Assembly (NCBI GenBank): GCA_029309925.1
Contig: JARKND010000001.1
Span: 806,001-870,000 of the forward strand
Origin: Fulvivirgaceae bacterium JP3-4
GTDB lineage: Bacteria > Bacteroidota > Bacteroidia > Cytophagales > Cyclobacteriaceae
DNA length: 64,000 nt
Direction of reading: 5' to 3'
Positions 1-7,470 of the stretch are shown here, one piece after another. The notes beneath the pieces are model-generated. The model made no database searches and had not been told where the DNA came from. It saw only the letters and a program-made list of their open reading frames with translations. The number at the start of each line of letters is the position of its first letter. Within the stretch, counting starts at the first letter, position 1. A program made the position numbers and the translations under genes.

Positions 1-185
1 TGTCAGCATACTGCCGTGAGCACATACTCAATTCCACGGCTTGAAATGTCGACCAGTTCATCGTCATCCAGTTCTTCATCCTCTGGGGGAAGCTGGGGCG
101 GAGGATCCTCGAGTGGGGGAGGAGCAAGCAGCAGTTGGTAAGTGTGCCTCAGCAGGTCATCGATCGCCAGGCATAATTTTTTCAT
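1..185 (-). CDS. Hypothetical protein, 5' end only (runs off window)
   Basis: An open frame on the minus strand begins with ATG at 185-183 and reads to the window edge without a stop, giving about 60 residues. The visible part has a short helical N-terminus followed by a proline-rich and then acidic stretch, which looks like a linker rather than a folded domain. I do not recognise the family. Only 24 bp separate its start from the divergent lipoprotein gene at 210, which is tight for two promoters, so this could be a chance frame. Confidence 0.4.
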
Positions 186-209
186 GCTGTTGGCGTTGTA
201 TTGTAGTGT

Positions 210-680
210 ATGAGAAAATTGCAGGCTGTTTTCGTTTTCCTTTGTGTTTCACTGGTTTCCTGTGATGATAAGAATGCGGATGACCAAAGTCGGCATTCTG
301 CTAAAGTTGTGGAAGTCGAAAACAGAGCAATCAATGGCGAGCGGTGGCGCATCACCAGCTACAAAGAATCCAATGTTGATCAGACAGCAGCCTTTGCGGG
401 TTATATTTTCGAGTTTGATCCAAATCGTCTACTTACTGTTACAAACGGCTCGGACAATATTTCCGGGACGTGGTCTGTGTCAGCCGATAATTCCGATGAT
501 GACAACACCACTTCCGAATTTGACGATATTGATTTTAATATATCATTTACCAATCCTCCGCTTTTTATGGAACTGACGGAAGATTGGGAGATCATTTCAC
601 TCAGTAACGCTAAAATCGAGTTACGACACACCAGTGGTGGCAACGGCAGCATTGACCTGTTGACGTTTGAGAAGATCTGA
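210..680 (+). CDS. Predicted lipoprotein of unknown function
   Basis: This 156-residue protein begins with a lipoprotein signal peptide: a basic start (MRK), a hydrophobic core and a lipobox LVSC with the lipidated cysteine at residue 18. The mature part is acidic and rich in Asp, Ser and Asn, with alternating hydrophobic residues suggesting a small beta-sandwich like the lipocalin-type lipoproteins common in this phylum; that fold is inference. It is probably anchored in the outer or inner membrane facing the periplasm. The next gene starts 53 bp later on the same strand. Confidence 0.75.
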   Translation: MRKLQAVFVFLCVSLVSCDDKNADDQSRHSAKVVEVENRAINGERWRITSYKESNVDQTAAFAGYIFEFDPNRLLTVTNGSDNISGTWSVSADNSDDDNTTSEFDDIDFNISFTNPPLFMELTEDWEIISLSNAKIELRHTSGGNGSIDLLTFEKI

Positions 681-715
681 GCAAATACTCTCTTCCTTTT
701 GAATTCATTGGAAAT

Positions 716-735
716 ATCTGATAACTTGATCAGAT
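716..735 (+). promoter_or_regulatory. Inverted repeat covering the ATPase start codon
   Basis: ATCTGAT (716-722) and ATCAGAT (729-735) form perfect 7-bp arms around a 6-base loop. The right arm contains the ATG of the following P-type ATPase gene. As RNA this hairpin would bury the start codon; as DNA it could be an operator. It is not placed like the TGAC-N4-GTCA sites described elsewhere in the window. Function is inferred from position only. Confidence 0.35.
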
Positions 736-3340
736 GAATTCCGCACCACGTTTGCAAAACGAAGACACGCCAGCTACACCTTGGTGGAAACTGACCAATG
801 AAGAAGTATTTTCAAGTGCAGCGTCTTCTCCAAACGGTTTAACTGCCGAAGAAGTCAGAAGACGTCTGGAAAAATTTGGTCTGAATGAACTCGAGGTAAA
901 AAAGCGTAAAACTCCGCTTACCATTTTCCTCAATCAATTTAAGGACTTTATGATTGTCGTTCTGCTTGCCGCTGCGATCGTTGCAGGCATTGCAGGCGAT
1001 GTAACAGACACGATTATCATTGGCGTCATCGTTTTGCTTAACGCGATTGTCGGGTTTGTGCAGGAAAACAAGGCGGAGGAGGCCATGGAGGCGCTGAAGA
1101 AGATCTCTGCCCTGCAGGCCCATGTGCTCCGCGATGAGCAGGTTCAGACAATACCATCGTCAGACCTCGTGCCTGGAGACCTTGTGCTGCTCGAGGCGGG
1201 CAACGTTGTTCCAGCAGACCTGCGCCTTGTCGAAGCATTTAGCCTTCGCATCAATGAGTCTGCGTTAACCGGTGAGTCGGTGCCTGCGGAAAAATCCAGT
1301 AACGTTTTGGAGAAAGGTGAATTGCCTGTTGGTGACCGTTTAAACATGGCATACAAAAGCACGCTGGTGACGAATGGTCGGGCAAAAGGCGTGGTCATTG
1401 GCACCGGTATGAAAACAGAGATCGGAGCGATTGCCTCGATGCTCCAGCAGCCTGAGGAGACTACTCCGCTTCAGAAACGCATGGCCGATTTCGGGCGCAA
1501 GCTTTCATACCTGGTCATCGTCATCTGTGTGTTGTTCTTTGGTGTCGGATATCTGCGTGGTGAGGAACCGATCAACATGCTGCTCACTTCCATTTCGCTC
1601 GCGGTAGCTGCGATCCCCGAAGCGTTGCCGGCATTGATCACAGTTGCACTGGCGCGTGGTGCAAAACGATTGGTAGCCAAGAATGCGCTTGTACGAAAGC
1701 TCTCCGCGGTTGAAACGCTGGGCTCGGTCACTTTTATCTGTTCCGATAAGACTGGAACGCTTACGCAGAATAAGATGACTGTAGTGAAGGAGCACTCCTG
1801 TCACGAATTGATTGAAGGTGATCTGGATCTCTTCTACGCAGGCGTCATCCTCAACCAGGATGTGAAACGCGGAGCCGATGGCGAGTGGAAAGGTGACCCA
1901 ACCGAAATCGCCATGGTGGAATACTTCAAATCCGAAAAATTCCCTAAGCATTACGAAAAGACCAGCGACCACTTTCCGCGTGTTGAAGAGATCCCGTTTG
2001 ACTCCGATCGCAAGCTGATGACAACAATCCATCGCTTTCACAACCGGTACATTGTGATTACGAAAGGGGCGATTGAATCTGTGCAAAGAGCCTCAGGCAA
2101 TGCTGACGACACTGTAGGCGGCCTCGCTGATGAATGGGCTAGTGAAGGTATCCGCGTAATTGCCTATGCCTATAAAATCATCGACCAGCTTCCACAGCAA
2201 ATTATGGCCGACAAGATTGAACGCGATCTGACTGTTGCAGGGATCATTGGCCTGATAGATCCACCGCGTCCTGAAGCGAAGGCTGCGATCGATCAGTGCA
2301 AGACTGCAGGCATCCGGGTAGTCATGATCACAGGCGATCACCTTGCCACTGCAAAGGCCATTGCCCGGCAACTTGGAATACTTTCGAAAGAATCGATTGC
2401 CGTAACAGGCAGTGACCTGCAGGGAATGTCGGAGAGCGATTTTAAAGAGAAAGTGGAAAACATCCGGGTGTATGCCCGTGTTTCACCCGAGCAGAAATTG
2501 CGTATAGTGAAGGCGTTGCAGGACAAGGGCAATTTTGTGTCGATGACGGGCGATGGTGTAAACGATGCTCCTTCCCTGAAGGCATCGGACATCGGTGTAG
2601 CCATGGGTATTAGTGGCACGGACGTCAGCAAGGAAGCCTCCGACATGGTACTCCTTGACGACAACTTCGCTACCATCGTAAAAGCAGTGAAGGAAGGCCG
2701 TCACATCTATGACAACATCCGCAAGTTCGTCAAATACATCATGACGTGTAACAGTGCTGAGATCTGGACGATGTTTCTGGCCCCACTGCTCGGCCTGCCA
2801 ATACCACTGTTGCCAATTCACATACTATGGATCAATCTTGTCACGGACGGGCTACCGGGCCTCGCGCTGGGAAGTGAGCGTGCTGAACGAGATATCATGC
2901 AACGACATCCCAGGAAAACGAACGAGAGCTTGTTTGCGGATGGCGTTGGCATTCACATCATCTGGGTTGGTCTGCTGATGGCTGGCGTTACGCTGGGCAC
3001 CCAGGCGTGGTCGTTAAGCAATGACTTGCCACACTGGCAAACGATGGTATTTACGGTCTTATCTTTGTCGCAGCTCGGCCACGTGATGGCAATCCGAAGT
3101 GATAACCAATATCTGTTCCGTCTCGGTGTATTCAGCAACAGGCCGCTGGTCGGTGCGGTCCTGCTTACGTTCGTGCTCCAGATGGGCGTAGTATACCTGC
3201 CATTCTGTAATGAGATTTTCAAGACGCAGCCGCTTACGCTGAACGAAGTAGTGATTTGCCTTGCACTATCATTGGTTGTGCTAATAGGTGTGGAAATAGA
3301 AAAGTTCGTAAAGCACAGGATCGGCAATAACAAACGATAG
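734..3340 (+). CDS. P-type (P2, Ca2+-type) cation-transporting ATPase
   Basis: This is an 868-residue P-type ATPase of the P2 group that includes bacterial Ca2+ pumps and eukaryotic SERCA. It has an N-terminal cation-ATPase domain (residues 10-75), the actuator loop with TGES, the phosphorylation motif DKTGT with the acceptor aspartate at residue 338, the hinge motif GDGVNDAP near 606-613, and a C-terminal bundle of membrane helices. The M4 segment carries PEALPA, the position of the ion-binding PEGLP of Ca2+ pumps. It should export Ca2+ or a similar divalent ion across the inner membrane; the exact ion cannot be told from sequence. It appears to be transcribed alone. Confidence 0.9.
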   Translation: MNSAPRLQNEDTPATPWWKLTNEEVFSSAASSPNGLTAEEVRRRLEKFGLNELEVKKRKTPLTIFLNQFKDFMIVVLLAAAIVAGIAGDVTDTIIIGVIVLLNAIVGFVQENKAEEAMEALKKISALQAHVLRDEQVQTIPSSDLVPGDLVLLEAGNVVPADLRLVEAFSLRINESALTGESVPAEKSSNVLEKGELPVGDRLNMAYKSTLVTNGRAKGVVIGTGMKTEIGAIASMLQQPEETTPLQKRMADFGRKLSYLVIVICVLFFGVGYLRGEEPINMLLTSISLAVAAIPEALPALITVALARGAKRLVAKNALVRKLSAVETLGSVTFICSDKTGTLTQNKMTVVKEHSCHELIEGDLDLFYAGVILNQDVKRGADGEWKGDPTEIAMVEYFKSEKFPKHYEKTSDHFPRVEEIPFDSDRKLMTTIHRFHNRYIVITKGAIESVQRASGNADDTVGGLADEWASEGIRVIAYAYKIIDQLPQQIMADKIERDLTVAGIIGLIDPPRPEAKAAIDQCKTAGIRVVMITGDHLATAKAIARQLGILSKESIAVTGSDLQGMSESDFKEKVENIRVYARVSPEQKLRIVKALQDKGNFVSMTGDGVNDAPSLKASDIGVAMGISGTDVSKEASDMVLLDDNFATIVKAVKEGRHIYDNIRKFVKYIMTCNSAEIWTMFLAPLLGLPIPLLPIHILWINLVTDGLPGLALGSERAERDIMQRHPRKTNESLFADGVGIHIIWVGLLMAGVTLGTQAWSLSNDLPHWQTMVFTVLSLSQLGHVMAIRSDNQYLFRLGVFSNRPLVGAVLLTFVLQMGVVYLPFCNEIFKTQPLTLNEVVICLALSLVVLIGVEIEKFVKHRIGNNKR

Positions 3341-3353
3341 CGCGGTCAGCGTA

Positions 3354-3418
3354 TGACAAAAGTCAGCTTTCATTCCGGCAACGGTCATCAACCCATATTG
3401 CCAATGAGACTAATTTTG
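3354..3418 (+). promoter_or_regulatory. Class I activator-type promoter of the phosphoribosyltransferase-ldhA operon
   Basis: TGACAAAAGTCA at 3354-3365 is a palindrome (TGAC-N4-GTCA). A perfect TAnnTTTG element, TAATTTTG, lies at 3411-3418. The palindrome centre is 51.5 bp upstream of the first base of the -7 element, the spacing found at five other promoters in this window. No TTTG -33 element is visible at the usual distance, consistent with dependence on an activator. The start codon follows 16 nt later. Confidence 0.7.
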
Positions 3419-3434
3419 TTAAAAATCTTCAGTT

Positions 3435-3995
3435 ATGAATCAGAACATGACCGCGGGGCTACTTCTTGCTGAAAAACTCGCTCTGTGGGGCAACTGCAAT
3501 GGATTGATCATCGCAGTGTCGAAAGCTGGAGCAGCACTTGGAAAAGTTGTTGCTGCCGAACTTCAGTTACCGATGCATGTAAGTTACTGTATGGGTATCC
3601 ACGATCCTGCCAACCCGAAAAAATTTGTTGGGTCAGTTTCAGCGGATACTGCAATCACTCATGCTTCGTATGACCTGCCACAGGATTACCTCGCTCACCA
3701 GGTTCGGCTCCTCCAGCAAGAGCTTCGCAATGATGATACATTCAGATTAAATGAGAATCTGGAGATGGCCGATAAGGTTGTAATCATTATCGACCAGCAC
3801 ATTGAAACGATTGACGATCTGCTTGCGACCATCCAGGCTGCCAGGAAGCGCAATGCATTGGAAGTAATCGTTGCAGCCGAAACAATTTCGCTGGACGCCA
3901 TCCGACACCTCAGCGATATAGCTGATGAAATTTTTTATGTAACCACTGACACGCACGCAGTGGAACTATCTTTTTTTAAACCTGAATCAGTTTAA
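3435..3995 (+). CDS. Phosphoribosyltransferase-like protein with degenerate PRPP loop
   Basis: The 186-residue protein has the layout of a type I phosphoribosyltransferase fold: an N-terminal strand with LIIAVSKAGAALGKVVA (the usual flexible-hood start) and a later strand-loop-helix VVIIIDQHIETIDDLLATI. In active enzymes that loop reads DDGxATG; here the second Asp and the TG are lost, so PRPP binding in the normal manner is doubtful. Similar degenerate proteins occur near universal stress proteins and anaerobic genes in other bacteria. It starts the operon with ldhA (8 bp gap) and has its own TGAC-N4-GTCA promoter. A regulatory or altered-substrate role is possible; its function is not known to me. 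Confidence 0.65.
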   Translation: MNQNMTAGLLLAEKLALWGNCNGLIIAVSKAGAALGKVVAAELQLPMHVSYCMGIHDPANPKKFVGSVSADTAITHASYDLPQDYLAHQVRLLQQELRNDDTFRLNENLEMADKVVIIIDQHIETIDDLLATIQAARKRNALEVIVAAETISLDAIRHLSDIADEIFYVTTDTHAVELSFFKPESV

Positions 3996-4003
3996 CCCGC
4001 ACT

Positions 4004-5011
4004 ATGAAAGTATTAGTATATAGCGCTCGTCCGTACGACAAACGAGCTTTGGAAGATTTTATTGGAAACAAACATCAGTTGACATTTACTGACAAGAAGC
4101 TTGCACTTCAGACCGCATCGATGGCGAGCGGTTACGATGCCGTTGCACTGTTTACTTCAGACGATGCATCAGGCCCAGTTCTGCAAAAATTGAGTGACGT
4201 TGGAATCCGGTTTGTCGCTTTGCGCTCCGCGGGGCATGACCACATAGACCTGAAAGTAGCGGCACAGTTGGGCATTCAGGTGGCCAATGTGCCGGCATAT
4301 TCGCCATACTCGGTGGCGGAGCATGCAGTTGCCATGTTGATGGCCTCTAACAGGAAAATCATCCGCGGACAGAAATTGATCGATGCGCAGGACTTTCGTC
4401 TGGATGAACTCACCGGATTCGATGTGCATGGGAAAACCGTTGGCGTAATCGGAACAGGAAATATCGGACTGGCATTTTGTAAGATCATGCTTGGCTTCGG
4501 AGCAAAGGTTCTGGCAACTGATCCTGTTGAAAGTGAAGAAGCGAAAGGTGCAGGCGTAAAGTATGTAACGTTTGAGCAATTGTTGAAAACGAGCGATGTC
4601 ATTTCAATTCATTGTCCGTTGAACAATGCAACTCGCTATATGTTTTCAGCCGCGCAGTTTAGCATGATGAAACCTAGCGCAACATTGATCAATACTTCGC
4701 GTGGTGGACTCATCAATACAAAAGACCTCATCGAAACGTTGAAGCGTGGCAAGATCGGAGCTGTGTGTCTGGATGTATACGAGAAGGAGAAAGGATTATT
4801 TTTTAACGACTTGAGAAACGTCATGCTGACCGATGCTGACTTCAGGCAGTTGCGCGGTTTTCCAAACGTCCTCATTACAGGACACCAGGGATTTCTTACG
4901 CGCGAAGCCCTGACAGGCATCGCCAGGACAACGCTGCAAAATCTTGATCATTGGCAAAGTCAACTGCAATCTCCGAACGAGCTCACGCTGATGGAAATGG
5001 TGCAACGTTGA
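4004..5011 (+). CDS. ldhA: D-lactate dehydrogenase (NAD-dependent)
   Basis: This 335-residue protein resembles fermentative LdhA along its whole length. It has an N-terminal catalytic lobe (VYSARPYDKRALED), the Rossmann motif GVIGTGNIG near residue 148 for NAD binding, the NTSRGG segment carrying the catalytic arginine, DVYEKEKGLFF, and TGHQGFLT with the acid/base histidine. It reduces pyruvate to D-lactate in the cytosol, regenerating NAD+ when respiration is limited. It lies 8 bp behind the phosphoribosyltransferase-like gene and shares its activator-type promoter, which fits low-oxygen induction. Confidence 0.9.
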   Translation: MKVLVYSARPYDKRALEDFIGNKHQLTFTDKKLALQTASMASGYDAVALFTSDDASGPVLQKLSDVGIRFVALRSAGHDHIDLKVAAQLGIQVANVPAYSPYSVAEHAVAMLMASNRKIIRGQKLIDAQDFRLDELTGFDVHGKTVGVIGTGNIGLAFCKIMLGFGAKVLATDPVESEEAKGAGVKYVTFEQLLKTSDVISIHCPLNNATRYMFSAAQFSMMKPSATLINTSRGGLINTKDLIETLKRGKIGAVCLDVYEKEKGLFFNDLRNVMLTDADFRQLRGFPNVLITGHQGFLTREALTGIARTTLQNLDHWQSQLQSPNELTLMEMVQR

Positions 5012-5067
5012 ACCGCGGATTAACCGACTGGTCGCAATTGATTCTAAAATGTTATTGATGTGTGAGG

Positions 5068-6465
5068 CTAGATTCCAGAGAACAATTCGATGTTTTCCAG
5101 ATACTCAGGCTGCACAACGTTCCATCCGAGGCGCGCGCGAATTGCTTTTCCGTACTCCTCAAGATTCTTTCCTTCGCCATGAACGGTGAAGACCATCTTC
5201 GGGGCTGATTTGAAATTTTTCATCCAGTCAAAAAGTTCAGTGCGGTCGGCATGGCCGGAAAGTGATGTCATGTTTTCAACTTTGCACCGGACCGGAACAT
5301 CTTCACCGAAAATCCTGATCGTGGCATGACCGTCAACAAGGTCGCGGCCGCGCGTTCCTTCCGCCTGGTAGCCTGCCACGATGATGGTGTCATTCGGATT
5401 GGGCAGACGGTTGTAAAGGTGATGAAGTATCCGTCCGCCTGTCATCATGCCGCTTGAGGAAATAATAATTGCTTTGCTTTTGATTTGGTTGAGCGACTTT
5501 GAATGCCGTGATGTCTTTACGAAAACAAGCAGGTTTGTCTCGAGCTTCTGCGCAAACTCAGAATGATTGAATTTTACTTTGTGATACTTCGGATATTTAT
5601 AATAGAGATAAGTAGCCGAAATTGCCATGGGGCTGTCGATGTAAACAGGTACATCCGGGATGCGATCTGTTTCCATCAGCTGGTGCAGATAATAGAGCAG
5701 TACCTGCGTACGGCCAACGGCAAAAGCCGGAATCAACACAACGCCATTGCGATTGAACGCGTCATTGATGATCCGTTCGAGATCGCCATCAGGGTCACTC
5801 ACAGGGTTGTCCTTGTTCCCATAAGTCGATTCGATGAAGAGAATATCAGCAGAGTCGAGCACCGTTGGTGGATTGAGCATAATATCATTTGATCGGCCGA
5901 GGTCGCCCGAGAAGACGATCTTCTTTGTCTGACGGTCACCTTTCAAAAACATTTCCGTGATGGCCGATCCCAGCAGGTGCCCAGCATCGCGAAAAACAAT
6001 TTCAATGCGATCACTGATCTGGATTTGTTCATCGTAGTTATATTTTTTAATGAGTGGAAATACATTTTGTGCATCGACAGCACGGTACAATGGTTCGGGA
6101 TTAGTATGCTTTGAGTACCCTTTCTTGCGCGCGAATTCAGATTCTTCCTCTTGCAGCTTGGCGCTGTCGAGCAGCATCAGTTCCATTAAGTCTGAAGTGG
6201 GCTTCGTGCAATAGATCGGTCCGGTGTAACCCTCCTTCACGAGTTTTGGCAGATAGCCGGTGTGGTCGATGTGCGCGTGACTGATCACAATAGCATCGAT
6301 TTGAGAAGCCTCAACTGGAAAAGGCTCCCAGTTCCGCAAACGCAGTTCCTTTAATCCCTGGAACAGTCCGCAGTCGAAAAGCAGTTTGAATCCATCAATA
6401 GTCAAAAGGTAACGTGAACCGGTAACGGTGCCGGTGCCGCCAAGAAATTTTACGCTTACATCCAT
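5068..6465 (-). CDS. Metallo-beta-lactamase/beta-CASP RNA-processing hydrolase
   Basis: This 465-residue cytosolic protein has the zinc-binding HAHIDH motif near residue 61, later metal-binding histidines in the GHLLGSA segment, a beta-CASP insertion with SPMA, and the C-terminal SLSGHADR motif of the RMMBL domain. Proteins of this group act as endo- or exoribonucleases related to the eukaryotic CPSF73 and archaeal aCPSF families; the bacterial substrates are largely undefined. It is divergent from the stress protein gene at 6578 and convergent with ldhA. A homologue at this place, beside stress and fermentation genes, suggests RNA turnover during stress, which is inference. Confidence 0.85.
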   Translation of the reverse strand: MDVSVKFLGGTGTVTGSRYLLTIDGFKLLFDCGLFQGLKELRLRNWEPFPVEASQIDAIVISHAHIDHTGYLPKLVKEGYTGPIYCTKPTSDLMELMLLDSAKLQEEESEFARKKGYSKHTNPEPLYRAVDAQNVFPLIKKYNYDEQIQISDRIEIVFRDAGHLLGSAITEMFLKGDRQTKKIVFSGDLGRSNDIMLNPPTVLDSADILFIESTYGNKDNPVSDPDGDLERIINDAFNRNGVVLIPAFAVGRTQVLLYYLHQLMETDRIPDVPVYIDSPMAISATYLYYKYPKYHKVKFNHSEFAQKLETNLLVFVKTSRHSKSLNQIKSKAIIISSSGMMTGGRILHHLYNRLPNPNDTIIVAGYQAEGTRGRDLVDGHATIRIFGEDVPVRCKVENMTSLSGHADRTELFDWMKNFKSAPKMVFTVHGEGKNLEEYGKAIRARLGWNVVQPEYLENIELFSGI

Positions 6466-6489
6466 AGGTTCAAATTAATCTAAAAAAGC

Positions 6490-6554
6490 TGACATAAATC
6501 ATGTTTTTGAGTGACCGCCCTCAAAAGGAAAGAATCTGCCTCGCGATACTTTTA
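6490..6554 (+). promoter_or_regulatory. Class I activator-type promoter of the first universal stress gene
   Basis: TGACATAAATCA (6490-6501) is a palindrome of the window's shared TGAC-N4-GTCA family with reduced symmetry. The element TACTTTTA at 6547-6554 resembles TAnnTTTG and is identical to the element at the ccoNO promoter. The centre-to-element distance is exactly 51.5 bp. There is no clear -33 TTTG. The start codon lies 23 nt downstream. Confidence 0.65.
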
Positions 6555-6577
6555 TATCATCAACAAACATTATCGCC

Positions 6578-7432
6578 ATGCAAAAAATACTTGTCCCTTG
6601 CGATTTTTCAAAACCGGCAATTAACGCATTTCGTTTTGCCCTTGATATCGCATCTCAATCCAAAGGTGCAATCCACCTTTTGCACGTTATCGAACTGCCT
6701 GTGCTGCACGACACTGTGCTCATGCCAGTACTCAACTTTGAAGAGCAGTTACTCCAGGAACTTCGCGACAAGGCTAATGAACGCTTCAAGAAGATTGCTG
6801 AGAAGTACACTGCAGAGAAAGTGAAGATCGTGACTAAAGTGGCATTTGGGGCAGTGACACGGATGATCAATGACTACATATCCGAAAACGGAATTGATCT
6901 TGTGCTGATGGGTTCACACGGGTCGTCTGGTGTTCGCGAGATTTTTATAGGTTCTAATGCAGAGAAGATTGTTAGGAACTCTCAGGTGCCTGTTTTTATC
7001 ATGAAGGACTATCACAAGGGCCCGATCAAAAACATCGTGTTTCCAAACACGCTGGATACTGAGAATCAGGAAGAGCTGGTGATGAAGGTAAAAGCACTCC
7101 AGAATTTCTTCAAGGCAAGGCTCCATATCGTCTGGATCAACACACCAGTAAACTTTACATCTGATGTTAAAACAATGGAGCGACTGAATGCTTTTGCAAA
7201 GCGTTTCATGCTGAAGGATTACACCATCAACGTCTTCAACCATCCTGACGAAGAGAAAGGCATATTGTATTTCGCTACCGCGGTAAAAGGCGATCTGATT
7301 GCCATGGGTACGCACAGCCGCAAGGGATTGGCTCACCTCGTCAGTGGAAGTCTTGCAGAAGACATTGTTAATCACAGTAAAGGGTTGATCTGGACCTACA
7401 CACTTCAGACGCAGCCCGAACCTGTGCAATAG
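6578..7432 (+). CDS. Tandem universal stress protein (two UspA domains)
   Basis: This 284-residue protein carries two UspA-type domains, roughly residues 1-145 and 155-280. The first begins with KILVPCDFS and ends with the nucleotide-loop sequence MGSHGSSG followed by the IVRNSQVPVF strand; the second ends with MGTHSRKG. The G-2x-G-9x-G(S/T) pattern suggests ATP binding in at least the first domain. It is a clear paralogue of the protein at 22957. Such cytosolic proteins support survival under starvation and oxygen limitation. An activator-type promoter lies directly upstream and ccoI follows after 38 bp, perhaps cotranscribed. Confidence 0.88.
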   Translation: MQKILVPCDFSKPAINAFRFALDIASQSKGAIHLLHVIELPVLHDTVLMPVLNFEEQLLQELRDKANERFKKIAEKYTAEKVKIVTKVAFGAVTRMINDYISENGIDLVLMGSHGSSGVREIFIGSNAEKIVRNSQVPVFIMKDYHKGPIKNIVFPNTLDTENQEELVMKVKALQNFFKARLHIVWINTPVNFTSDVKTMERLNAFAKRFMLKDYTINVFNHPDEEKGILYFATAVKGDLIAMGTHSRKGLAHLVSGSLAEDIVNHSKGLIWTYTLQTQPEPVQ

Positions 7433-7470
7433 TCTGTCGGCTGGAAGAAAGTTTTTCATTTCTAACGTCT

